DNA of 48,484 nt from Thermoguttaceae bacterium (GTDB lineage Bacteria; Planctomycetota; Planctomycetia; Pirellulales; Thermoguttaceae). Shown piece by piece: positions 25,376-33,459 of the stretch. Within the stretch, counting starts at the first letter, position 1. Each line of letters opens with the position of its first letter. The translations under genes were made by a program, and so were the position numbers. The notes under the pieces were generated by a model, which saw only the letters and a program-made list of their open reading frames with translations, was not told the origin of the DNA and did no database searches. Location of the stretch: NCBI GenBank assembly GCA_017407125.1, contig JAFQXE010000004.1, forward strand, positions 1-48,484, given 5' to 3'.

Positions 25376-26863
25376 ATGCCTCAGCGCAGAAATTCAGGTC
25401 AAAACAACCATTCCCGCAATAATCGTCAAAAACCGATTGGAAAAACCGGCGGACGCGCCGCCAGCAGATCCTCCTTCGGTAAATCGTCGCGCCCCGGCGC
25501 CAGTTCCAGCCGATCCCCGCGTTCCGGCGGAGCCAAACGATCGTCAAGCCGCTCAGCGTCCGCTCGCGGTCAACGGAGTTCCTACGCAGGCGGTTCCGGA
25601 CGTACATTCAGTTCTCGACCAAACGACAAACGATCTTCAAGCATGCCGCGCAAGACGTCCGCCCGCGGACCTGTAATGCCGGAATTTGAAACAGAAGAAG
25701 CAAAACAGCGATGGCTCAAAGATCGGGAGAATTACGAGTTCTTCCATAATATTAAAAGGAAGAATTACGACGATTTCGATCCCGCCAACCCGTCCGGCTT
25801 TGACGACGATGACGACGAACCCAAGTTTGAGCGAATTCCCGAACCGGACGTCTACGAGTCTGTAAAATCCTCGGATCAGCCGCGGGGCAAACGCCGCATT
25901 ACCGGCTTTTCCGCCAACGACAACCAGGTCAAACGCGCTCGCAAGCCGCTCAAACGCGTCCTGACAGACAAAACAGCTCAAGGCAGACAAAAACACCGGG
26001 AACAGCTCGAAGCAAACGGTGGGCTGAAGTTGCAGTCCGACCGCCCGCTGCCGGAAATGAAACATCGCGCTAAAGCCGAAAAACGCGCGCCGAAGTCCGG
26101 AAAGAGTTCCCAATCGTCAGACTCCTCAGCCGACGACGGTTCTGGCATACGCCTTCAAAAGCTTCTTGCCGCCGCTGGGCTGGGAAGTCGCCGCTCATGT
26201 GAAGAGCTGATTTCCTCCGGAAGAGTCGACGTAAACGGCAAAACCATTACGGAACTGGGGTTCTGCGTACTTCCAGGACAAAAAGTCCGCGTGGACGGGC
26301 AGACCATCAACCAGGGGAAACGACATTATTTTATGCTCAACAAGCCGGAGAAGTTCATCTGCACCAACGCAGACCCGGACGGAAGACTGCGCGCCATCGA
26401 CCTCATTCAGGAAAAAGTTCCGGGGCTGTACCCTGTTGGACGTCTCGACATGAACAGCACAGGTCTGCTGCTGATCACCAACGACGGCGAGCTGGCAAAC
26501 CGGCTCACTCACCCGTCGTACGAGGTCCAAAAGATTTATCGCGTTCACGTTTCTGGAGTTCCGACTCCTGAAATCATCAAAAAGATGTGCGACGGCATCT
26601 ATATTGCTGAAGGCAAAGTTCATGCAGACGCTGCAAAGATCAAACAAATCTATAAAAACGGCACGTCAATTATAGAAATGGTTCTGTCTGAAGGCAAAAA
26701 CCGTGAAATCCGCCGCATTCTTGCCCGACTTGGACACAACGTCCTTGACCTGACGCGAATCGCCGTCGGCCCTGTTAAACTGGGGAAACTTCCAAAGGGG
26801 GCGTATCGACGTCTGACGACGGCGGAAGTCCGTCAGCTCAAAGAACTGGTTGGAATGAAATAG
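25376..26863 (+). CDS. RsuA/RluB-family pseudouridine synthase with long basic N-terminal extension
   Basis: Converts uridine to pseudouridine in ribosomal RNA. The catalytic half (about 255-495) has an S4 RNA-binding domain (IRLQKLLAAAGLGSRRSCEE) and the synthase domain with VGRLDMNSTGLLLITNDGEL, whose Asp is the catalytic residue, then LTHPSYEVQKIYRV and GKNREIRRILARLGHNVLDL. I cannot tell RluB from RsuA or RluE. The first 250 residues are unusual: a disordered Arg/Ser/Gly-rich region, then an acidic stretch (NPSGFDDDDDEPKFERIPEP) and a Lys/Arg-rich stretch. The ATG at 25376 is preferred; the open frame upstream overlaps the lipoprotein gene. Long disordered basic fronts on these enzymes suggest additional RNA contact. 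Confidence 0.9.
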   Translation: MPQRRNSGQNNHSRNNRQKPIGKTGGRAASRSSFGKSSRPGASSSRSPRSGGAKRSSSRSASARGQRSSYAGGSGRTFSSRPNDKRSSSMPRKTSARGPVMPEFETEEAKQRWLKDRENYEFFHNIKRKNYDDFDPANPSGFDDDDDEPKFERIPEPDVYESVKSSDQPRGKRRITGFSANDNQVKRARKPLKRVLTDKTAQGRQKHREQLEANGGLKLQSDRPLPEMKHRAKAEKRAPKSGKSSQSSDSSADDGSGIRLQKLLAAAGLGSRRSCEELISSGRVDVNGKTITELGFCVLPGQKVRVDGQTINQGKRHYFMLNKPEKFICTNADPDGRLRAIDLIQEKVPGLYPVGRLDMNSTGLLLITNDGELANRLTHPSYEVQKIYRVHVSGVPTPEIIKKMCDGIYIAEGKVHADAAKIKQIYKNGTSIIEMVLSEGKNREIRRILARLGHNVLDLTRIAVGPVKLGKLPKGAYRRLTTAEVRQLKELVGMK

Positions 26864-26914
26864 TTTAAGAATAGAAATAGTTTAAGTATAGAATTCATTG
26901 CATTTTATTACATC

Positions 26915-26964
26915 GCGGTCAGTGGAACAAACGCATTTCGTTCCTTCTGACCGCTTTTATTTTC
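26915..26964 (+). terminator. Terminator after the pseudouridine synthase gene
   Basis: GCGGTCAG (26915-26922) pairs with CTGACCGC (26947-26954), and an inner GGAAC/GTTCC stem extends it. TTTTATTTT follows. It closes the manA-lipoprotein-synthase run. Confidence 0.85.
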
Positions 26965-27130
26965 CCCGCTCTTTTTACTTCTTTCAACTAAAATCTTTTT
27001 TCCCTTATTATTTTATGCAGATATACCGAATTATATATTATGTAGTTTCCTCAGATTGAATTTTGATGTGGAAACTGTTCAAATAGTTCTCTACCCTACC
27101 CCCATTTTATCGTCCAGCCCTGACGCAGAA

Positions 27131-28324
27131 ATGAATTCCAATTCAATCCAAACGTTCCCGGTGCGCGGAAAACGCATGCTTAACGATTTTATTCGTCTGG
27201 CATGGACGATAAACGCCTCTGACCCCAACTGGATTCCTCCGCTTATTTTGGACGTCAAAGAATTTCTTGACCCCCAAAAACATCCCTTTTATACTTACGG
27301 ACGCGCTGAAACATTCATTGCTTATCGAGACGGCAAGCCGGTCGGACGCATTCTTGTTTCAGACGACCCTCATTTAAATGAGGAGAAAAACAGTTCCATC
27401 GGCGCGTGGGGAATGTTCGAGTGCGTCAACGACCAGGAGGTGGCTAACGCTCTGTTTCAAACGGCAGAAAACTGGAGTCGGGAAAACTGGGGACGGACTA
27501 GCATTGTTGGTCCGATGGACTATTCCTGTAACTATCCGATCGGTTTGCTCATCAAAGGGTTCGACACGCCGCCCAAGTACATGATGAACCACAATCCGCC
27601 CTACTACGAGAATCTGATTCTCAATGCGGGGTACAGTCAGGTCAAGACGCTTTACGCATGGATGTTTGACGACAATTGTAACATGCGGGAAAAATGGGCA
27701 AAACGCATCGAATGGATTGCCAACCGAACAAAAGTTAACGTTCGCCCGTTTGATAAAAAGCGATTCCAGGCTGACGTTGACGCCTGTCGGGCGGTTTACA
27801 ATGACGCTCAAACCGTACATTGGAACTACGCCACGCTGACAGAAGAGGAATTTAAGTACTACACGTCAAAGCTGGTTGCCTTTTTGCGTCCAGAACAGGT
27901 TCTCCTGGCGTTTGACGGAGAAAAACCCGTAGGATTTGCCATCACTCTGGACGATTTTAACGAAGCGATTAAATACGCCAACGGCAAACTGTTCTGGTAC
28001 GGCTTTCTGCCGATTGGACTTATTCGCACACTATGGGCGGGACGGCACATCAAAACCGGGCGAGTTATGGCTTTATGCGTCAATAAAAATTATCGCAACC
28101 GCGGCGTGAGCGAAACGCTAATCTATAAAACTCTGGACTACGGCGTGAGAATTATGAAATACAATCAAGCCGAACTGGGCTGGACGTTCGCTGACAATGA
28201 CAAAGTCAACAGAATTATCGAGCGCGTCGGCGGGGTTCCCTATAAGACCTACGGCATGTACGAAAAAAGCATTGCTTCTACAGAAAACAGCTCTGAACCT
28301 TCAAACGACGAAACCGCTCAGTAA
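27131..28324 (+). CDS. GNAT-fold acetyltransferase-like protein
   Basis: The 397-residue product belongs to a family of long GNAT-like proteins with unknown substrate. The N-terminal part (NDFIRLAWTINASDPNWIPP, then YGRAETFIAYRDGKPVGRIL) is one acyltransferase-like half. The central FGIVGPMDYSCNYPIGLLI-like region (seen here as SIVGPMDYSCNYPIGLLIKG) is the family mark. The C-terminal half has VMALCVNKNYRNRGVSETLI, whose R-x-x-G-x-S fits the acetyl-CoA pyrophosphate loop. It is probably cytoplasmic. I chose the ATG at 27131 because family similarity begins there; the frame continues upstream to a TTG at 27056. There is no clear ribosome site. It converges on the CvpA-family gene with a 10-bp gap. 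Confidence 0.8.
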   Translation: MNSNSIQTFPVRGKRMLNDFIRLAWTINASDPNWIPPLILDVKEFLDPQKHPFYTYGRAETFIAYRDGKPVGRILVSDDPHLNEEKNSSIGAWGMFECVNDQEVANALFQTAENWSRENWGRTSIVGPMDYSCNYPIGLLIKGFDTPPKYMMNHNPPYYENLILNAGYSQVKTLYAWMFDDNCNMREKWAKRIEWIANRTKVNVRPFDKKRFQADVDACRAVYNDAQTVHWNYATLTEEEFKYYTSKLVAFLRPEQVLLAFDGEKPVGFAITLDDFNEAIKYANGKLFWYGFLPIGLIRTLWAGRHIKTGRVMALCVNKNYRNRGVSETLIYKTLDYGVRIMKYNQAELGWTFADNDKVNRIIERVGGVPYKTYGMYEKSIASTENSSEPSNDETAQ

Positions 28325-28334
28325 CGTTTTACGT

Positions 28335-29036
28335 TTACGGTTCTAACGGAACGGAAAGAGGCAGCTGCGGTTTCTCTTCGTCGGCCCCTGCGTCAGGAAC
28401 GCTGGGGGCAAACGTTTCTTTTGGCAAGTCCGGATTGCTCTCTTTGATTTCATTCGCGTTCCGCTGAAGGTATTCTCGCAAATAATCATAGAATTTGTAA
28501 TCCTCTCCGCCCTGGGGAAGATGATCGATTATCCCGAGCGCAAAAGTAGTCAAAACAGGTCCGGATTTAGACTTCATAATAAAAGACTGCTCGTGAGTCG
28601 TCGTTTGCGATATCTGATTGCCGTCTTCGTCTACGACAATTTGCGATACAGGCACGGGAACGGCGTACACCAACAGAATAAACGTCAGCGCCACCGCCCA
28701 AAGAATTCCATAAATCAAGCCCAGAAACGCGCCCATCTGATTGTTCCAGGAGTTGAGCTTCAAATTGGTGATAATATGGCTCATCAAATTGACGGTTCCC
28801 CAAACAACCAAAGTAACGCCCAAAAGCAAAATAATAAACGCGCTGGCAGACCTAACGTTATCGCTGCCTGGCAGTTGCGCTGCAAGCATTGGTGTAAATC
28901 GAACGGAAATGACAATTCCGGCTATCATGGATATTAACGCGCCAAGCTGGTGGATTAACCCTTTTTGGTACCCTCGAATGGCGGATATAATAATAATTAC
29001 CACGACTGCCAAATCGTATACGTCTGCTGTGCTCAT
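28335..29036 (-). CDS. CvpA-family membrane protein
   Basis: A 233-residue inner-membrane protein of the CvpA (colicin V production) family. The role of the family is not settled; it is linked to envelope homeostasis and peptide export. Four hydrophobic segments are visible: VYDLAVVVIIIISAIRGYQKG, LGALISMIAGIVISV, ASAFIILLLGVTLVVWGTVN and GAFLGLIYGILWAVALTFIL. The motif RGYQKGLI after helix 1 and the glycine pattern NNQMGAFLGLIYG are typical. A soluble tail of about 90 residues follows, ending in a Pro-rich segment. I chose the ATG at 29036, where the family match begins. The gene is divergent from the TIR array and its promoter must lie in the AT-rich 29037-29240. Confidence 0.85.
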   Translation of the reverse strand: MSTADVYDLAVVVIIIISAIRGYQKGLIHQLGALISMIAGIVISVRFTPMLAAQLPGSDNVRSASAFIILLLGVTLVVWGTVNLMSHIITNLKLNSWNNQMGAFLGLIYGILWAVALTFILLVYAVPVPVSQIVVDEDGNQISQTTTHEQSFIMKSKSGPVLTTFALGIIDHLPQGGEDYKFYDYLREYLQRNANEIKESNPDLPKETFAPSVPDAGADEEKPQLPLSVPLEP

Positions 29037-29239
29037 CTTGTATCCGTTTATATTTATTCTGTCAGGAAGACAGCGCTTTTCGGTCAACGTCCAGTCTTCC
29101 CTGCCAATAATATACTACATATTCTGAAATCTGCGACTCGGAATTTGAAACAATTTACAGAAAAAAACAACGCCGATTCTGTCAAATACTCAAAAAAAGA
29201 AATCGATTTCTGATTTTATTGATATTTTTTACACCTCTC

Positions 29240-29267
29240 TTGAAGTTTATTCCCAAAACGATATACT
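29240..29267 (+). promoter_or_regulatory. Candidate sigma-70 promoter of the TIR array
   Basis: TTGAAG (29240-29245) and TATACT (29262-29267) are 16 bp apart, 48 bp before the first TIR start codon. The segment GATATACTAAATAATAA around the -10 recurs as GATATACTGAATAATAA at 43629-43645, upstream of the fourth TIR gene, so the element is conserved between the two copies. Confidence 0.6.
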
Positions 29268-29315
29268 AAATAATAATCTTGTTATACCCCCAATTTTATT
29301 ATATTTAGAAAAATC

Positions 29316-32300
29316 ATGCAAGACAATCTCGGCTATCGCTACTTCGCGTTTATCAGCTACAGCAGCAAGGACAAGAAATTTGCTGAGAAAATCCATCAAA
29401 GAATTATCAATTTCCCCTTGCCATCGGTGTTTAGAAATGAACTGGAAGCCGCCAATGGAAAGGAATGTCCTCAATGCGTCAGTCCTTTGTTTCTGGATAT
29501 AACAAACCTGCCTGCTGGACAATTATTGGGCGAAACGATTCTTCAAGAGCTGAACGATTCCCGTTTTCTGCTGGTAATTTGTTCTCCGAACAGCGCCAAG
29601 TCAGATTGGGTCAATCAGGAAGTCGAGAATTTCATTCTTATGGGCAGGTATGACAGAATCATTCCATATATCATTAAAGGTACGCCAAACAGCAATAACC
29701 CGAAAACAGAATGCTTCCCGCCGATTCTTCGGCAAAAGCGAACGTTTATCACATACTCCATCCTAAGCAACGAGGAGAATGCTCAACGGCATGCCAATCT
29801 GCATGCCCATCTCGATAGTATTCACGACGAATTAAGAGGGGTTTCTCTGTCTGCCGAAGGTTCTGAAAATTCTCTGATGAAAATAATCGCAAGAATGTTA
29901 GAGATCAGACCCGACGTCTTCATTGATTTGTACTCAAAGCAACAGAAGCAGACGGATCAACCGAAGCAGCGTAAAAAGAAGAAAGTCGTCTCTTGGATAT
30001 TATTTTTTGCGGCATTCTTTCTGATTCTCTGTTCTATTCTGGGTTACAGGACATGGGATCGCTATAATCGGGTTCATGTTGGTTATTTCGCTGACTATGT
30101 AGAATATTGGGGCGTTCCCAAAGGCATTTTCCCGTTGACTACCAAAGAACGTGAACATCGGCAAGGACACTACCGAATATACTCGAAAAATAAGCAAGTC
30201 ATACGGCTGGAACACGTAAACTCCGCAGGGATTCCGGTTCCTGTAACAAATACCGAATTCAATGATCGCCCAATGATTGCAAAATATTCTCTCTATGAAA
30301 ACGGAAGACTGGTTCGACGAGACGACTTGGACAAGAACGAGAATGTTATCATGTCGCATCACTATTCTGGCGACAGGATGCAGAAGGTGGAGTTCAAATC
30401 AACGGCAAGCGACAATACCTCGTCTTCTACTGTTTTGACCAATGTTACCTCGATAACTAATTCGCTTCTCGATCCTTCTCAGGGAGGAAATCGCGGCGAG
30501 ATTGGCAATATGCGATTGGTTCGAGATTCAGAGGGCCGTGTAATTGAACAGCGATTCCAAAAAGGAAACATCAACGTCCCCACAACTGACGATCAGGGAA
30601 TTGCCGGCTTCCAGTACAATCTGGACGAGCATGGTCGAGTTATCGAAAAAATCTATCTTGACCAGAACGGCGACCCCTGCCCTGACAAACAGGGCGTTGC
30701 TCGACGAACAAATCGGTATGATGAGCGTGGCAATCTGGTCGAGGCAAAATACTTTGACGCAAACGGGAATTTGACGTTTAATGAACTTGGGTGGATGCAT
30801 TGTATTGATACGTATGACAAATTGGGGAATCCAATTAAAACTGAGTTTTTTGACGCTTCTGGCGCTTTATGCCTGGACAACGATGGCGTTGCTGGATGGG
30901 TAATCAAATATGACGAACGAGGAAATGCAATCGAAATTGCTTATTTCGACGTCAACAACCAGCCATGCTTATGCAAGAATGGCATCGCCAAAGTTGCTAT
31001 AAAATATGACAAACGAGGAAATCAAACACAACAGACTATTTTCGGCATTGACGGCAAACCATGTCTGCACAAAGATGGCTACGCTAAAGTTACAGGGAAA
31101 TATAACGAACAGGGGAATCAAATTGAAGCCGCATTTTTCGACGACGATGACCTGCCATGTCTGACCAATTATGGCTTTGCTAAAAACACAATTAAATATG
31201 ACAAACGGGGAAATATAATCGAACAGACTTATTTTGACATTGACAACCAGCCATGTCTAACTATTGATGGCTACGCTAAAATTACAAAGATATATGACGA
31301 ACGGGGATATTTAATCGAAATTGCATATTTCGACGACGATGACCTGCCATGTCTAACGAATGATGGCTATGCTAAAATTACGTGGAAATATGACGAACGG
31401 GGAAATGAAACCGAGGAGGCTTATTTTGGCGTTGATGACCAGCCATGTCTAATCAATAATGGCTATGCTAAAATCACGTGGAAATATGACGAACGGGGGA
31501 ATATAACCGAGGTTGCTTATTTTGGCGCTGACGGTCAGCCATGTTTACATAAAGATGGGAATGCTAAAGTTACACGGAAATATGACGAACGAGGGAATCA
31601 AATTGAAGCTGCATATTTCGACGACGATGATCTGCCTTGTCTAATCAATGACGACTATTCTAAAATCACGTGTGAATATGACGAACGAGGAAATCAAACC
31701 CAACAGACTTTTTTCGGCATTGACGGCAAGCCATGCCTGCACAAAGATGGCTACGCTAAAATCACGTGGGAATATAACGAACGAGGGAATATAACCGCAA
31801 CATCTTATTTTGGCATTGATGGTCAGCCATGCTTGTCCAAAAATGGCATCGCAAAATTTACAACGAAATATGACGCACGGGGAAATAAAACTGAAACTGC
31901 TTATTTTGGCATTGACGGTAAGCCATGCTTGTCCAATGATGGCTATGCAAAAATCACGTGGAAATATGACGAACGGGGAAATGAAACCGAAACGGCTTAT
32001 TTTGGCATTGACGGAAAGCCATGCTTGTCCATAAATGGCATCGCAAAATGTACAACAAAATATGACGAACGGGGGAATCTTACGGAAGCGGTATCGTTTG
32101 GAATAGACAACAATCTATGCATGGATATGAATCATAACGCCAAAATCACGTGGAAATATGACGAACGAGGAAATGAAATCGAAGAAGCTTATTTTGGCTT
32201 TGACGGTAAGCCATGCGTGTCCAATGATGGCTATGCAAAAATCACGTGGAAATATGACAAACGGAGAAATGAAACTGAAAAAGCTTATTTTGGCATTGAT

Positions 32301-33374
32301 GACAAACCGTGTCTAATCAATGATGGCTATGCTAAAATCGAGTGGAGATATGACGAGTGGGGAAATGAAACCGAAACTGCTTATTTTGGCATTGATGGCA
32401 AACCGTGTCAAATCAATGACGGCTATGCTAAAGTTATAATTGAGTACGACGAAGACGGACACGTATTTAAAAGATCTTATTTTGACATCAATGGTCAGCC
32501 TTGTCAGCCTATAAATGAGAATAGCAACGCGATTGACATGCCAAACATTTTTCGATGTGAGATGTACTTAGACGTCAACGGCAAGCAATGCCTGAAAAAG
32601 AACGCCGTTGTTAAAGTCAAATATACAAATGACAAAAAAAGGAATCTTTTCAAAACAGCTTATTTCGACCTTGACGGCAATCCGTGCTTGTATAAAGTAG
32701 GAGCCGCTAAAATCACATTTAAAAATAATGAGAAAGGGAATTTAATAGAAGCAGCCTTTTTCGGCGTCGATGGTCAACCATGTTTATGCGACAAAGGTTT
32801 TTCTAAAACCACGTCGGTTTATGACGAACGCGGAAACGAAATCGAAAAAGCTTATTGGGGCGTTGACGGTCAGCCGTGTCTTTCTGAGGAAAACATCTTT
32901 AAATCTACTTGGAAATATGACGAACAAGGAAAGATACTCGAGCAGGCGTTTTTTGGAATCGACGGTCTGCCCTGCCCACTCAAGGATGGCTATGCTAAAA
33001 TAGCATGGGAATATGACGAACAGGGAAATGAAACAAAGCTAACTTTCTATGACATACATGGGAAGGAATTGCCTAATTATGTTTTTGTCAACAAAGTTTC
33101 TCCTGATTCGAATGGTGAAAAATGTGGAATTAAAGAGGGAGACTTCTTCATCCTTTATGACGGTCAGCCTGTCAATCATATTAACTCTTTTACCAAAAAA
33201 CGAGAAAAAGAAACCGGAGACGACCCGCATGAACTGGTTGTTCTGCGGGATAAAGAATTCATTGCGATTCAAATTCATCCCGGAAAATTAGGATGCACTT
33301 TAAGCCCCTGCGCTCTTTCAGAAGACCAACAGAAACTTGTTTTGGAAAAACTCAAAGAAGTTAAAAAGGATTGA
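29316..33374 (+). CDS. TIR-TM-repeat-PDZ protein, copy 1
   Basis: A 1352-residue membrane protein with an unusual domain order. Residues 1-150 are a bacterial TIR domain: YFAFISYSSKDKK (box 1) and CSPNSAKSDWVNQEVENF, whose E102 sits at the catalytic Glu of NAD-cleaving TIRs. A basic cluster (KQRKKKK) precedes one transmembrane helix at about 224-244, predicting a cytoplasmic TIR and an external C-terminal part. Next is a conserved region (YFADYVEYWGVPKGIFPLT, then HYRIY and LEHVNSAG), then about 25 repeats of 32 residues with consensus YDERGN-x2-E-x-AYFG-x-DG-x-PCL-x3-GYAKITWK. The end (about 1253-1335) is PDZ-like: GIKEGDFFILYDGQPV. Almost every repeat has one Cys. No ribosome site is obvious before the ATG. 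Function as a sensor with TIR output is inference. Confidence 0.88.
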   Translation: MQDNLGYRYFAFISYSSKDKKFAEKIHQRIINFPLPSVFRNELEAANGKECPQCVSPLFLDITNLPAGQLLGETILQELNDSRFLLVICSPNSAKSDWVNQEVENFILMGRYDRIIPYIIKGTPNSNNPKTECFPPILRQKRTFITYSILSNEENAQRHANLHAHLDSIHDELRGVSLSAEGSENSLMKIIARMLEIRPDVFIDLYSKQQKQTDQPKQRKKKKVVSWILFFAAFFLILCSILGYRTWDRYNRVHVGYFADYVEYWGVPKGIFPLTTKEREHRQGHYRIYSKNKQVIRLEHVNSAGIPVPVTNTEFNDRPMIAKYSLYENGRLVRRDDLDKNENVIMSHHYSGDRMQKVEFKSTASDNTSSSTVLTNVTSITNSLLDPSQGGNRGEIGNMRLVRDSEGRVIEQRFQKGNINVPTTDDQGIAGFQYNLDEHGRVIEKIYLDQNGDPCPDKQGVARRTNRYDERGNLVEAKYFDANGNLTFNELGWMHCIDTYDKLGNPIKTEFFDASGALCLDNDGVAGWVIKYDERGNAIEIAYFDVNNQPCLCKNGIAKVAIKYDKRGNQTQQTIFGIDGKPCLHKDGYAKVTGKYNEQGNQIEAAFFDDDDLPCLTNYGFAKNTIKYDKRGNIIEQTYFDIDNQPCLTIDGYAKITKIYDERGYLIEIAYFDDDDLPCLTNDGYAKITWKYDERGNETEEAYFGVDDQPCLINNGYAKITWKYDERGNITEVAYFGADGQPCLHKDGNAKVTRKYDERGNQIEAAYFDDDDLPCLINDDYSKITCEYDERGNQTQQTFFGIDGKPCLHKDGYAKITWEYNERGNITATSYFGIDGQPCLSKNGIAKFTTKYDARGNKTETAYFGIDGKPCLSNDGYAKITWKYDERGNETETAYFGIDGKPCLSINGIAKCTTKYDERGNLTEAVSFGIDNNLCMDMNHNAKITWKYDERGNEIEEAYFGFDGKPCVSNDGYAKITWKYDKRRNETEKAYFGIDDKPCLINDGYAKIEWRYDEWGNETETAYFGIDGKPCQINDGYAKVIIEYDEDGHVFKRSYFDINGQPCQPINENSNAIDMPNIFRCEMYLDVNGKQCLKKNAVVKVKYTNDKKRNLFKTAYFDLDGNPCLYKVGAAKITFKNNEKGNLIEAAFFGVDGQPCLCDKGFSKTTSVYDERGNEIEKAYWGVDGQPCLSEENIFKSTWKYDEQGKILEQAFFGIDGLPCPLKDGYAKIAWEYDEQGNETKLTFYDIHGKELPNYVFVNKVSPDSNGEKCGIKEGDFFILYDGQPVNHINSFTKKREKETGDDPHELVVLRDKEFIAIQIHPGKLGCTLSPCALSEDQQKLVLEKLKEVKKD
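30908..32443 (+). repeat. 96-bp tandem coding repeats in TIR copy 1
   Basis: The KYDERGN codons recur with exact 96-bp phase from 30908 (30908, 31004, 31100 and so on) to 32444, 16 complete units without an indel. Neighbouring units around 31380-32350 are very similar at DNA level, so units were probably added recently. Units before and after this stretch are more diverged. Confidence 0.9.
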
Positions 33375-33459
33375 ACCAACCCCAAATCCGGACGCTTCCT
33401 GTATTTTTACTTTGCGAAAGATTATTTGACGTAAACCGTTTTTTAGGAAACAGAAAAGC
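33375..33459. repeat. Duplicated 85-bp spacer, copy A
   Basis: The spacer between TIR copies 1 and 2 matches 38746-38831 almost base for base (ACCAACCCCAAATCCGGACG at the left, AGGAAACAGAAAA at the right). It supplies AGGAAA about 10 nt before the next ATG. No promoter or terminator is seen, so copies 1-3 may form one transcript. Confidence 0.85.
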
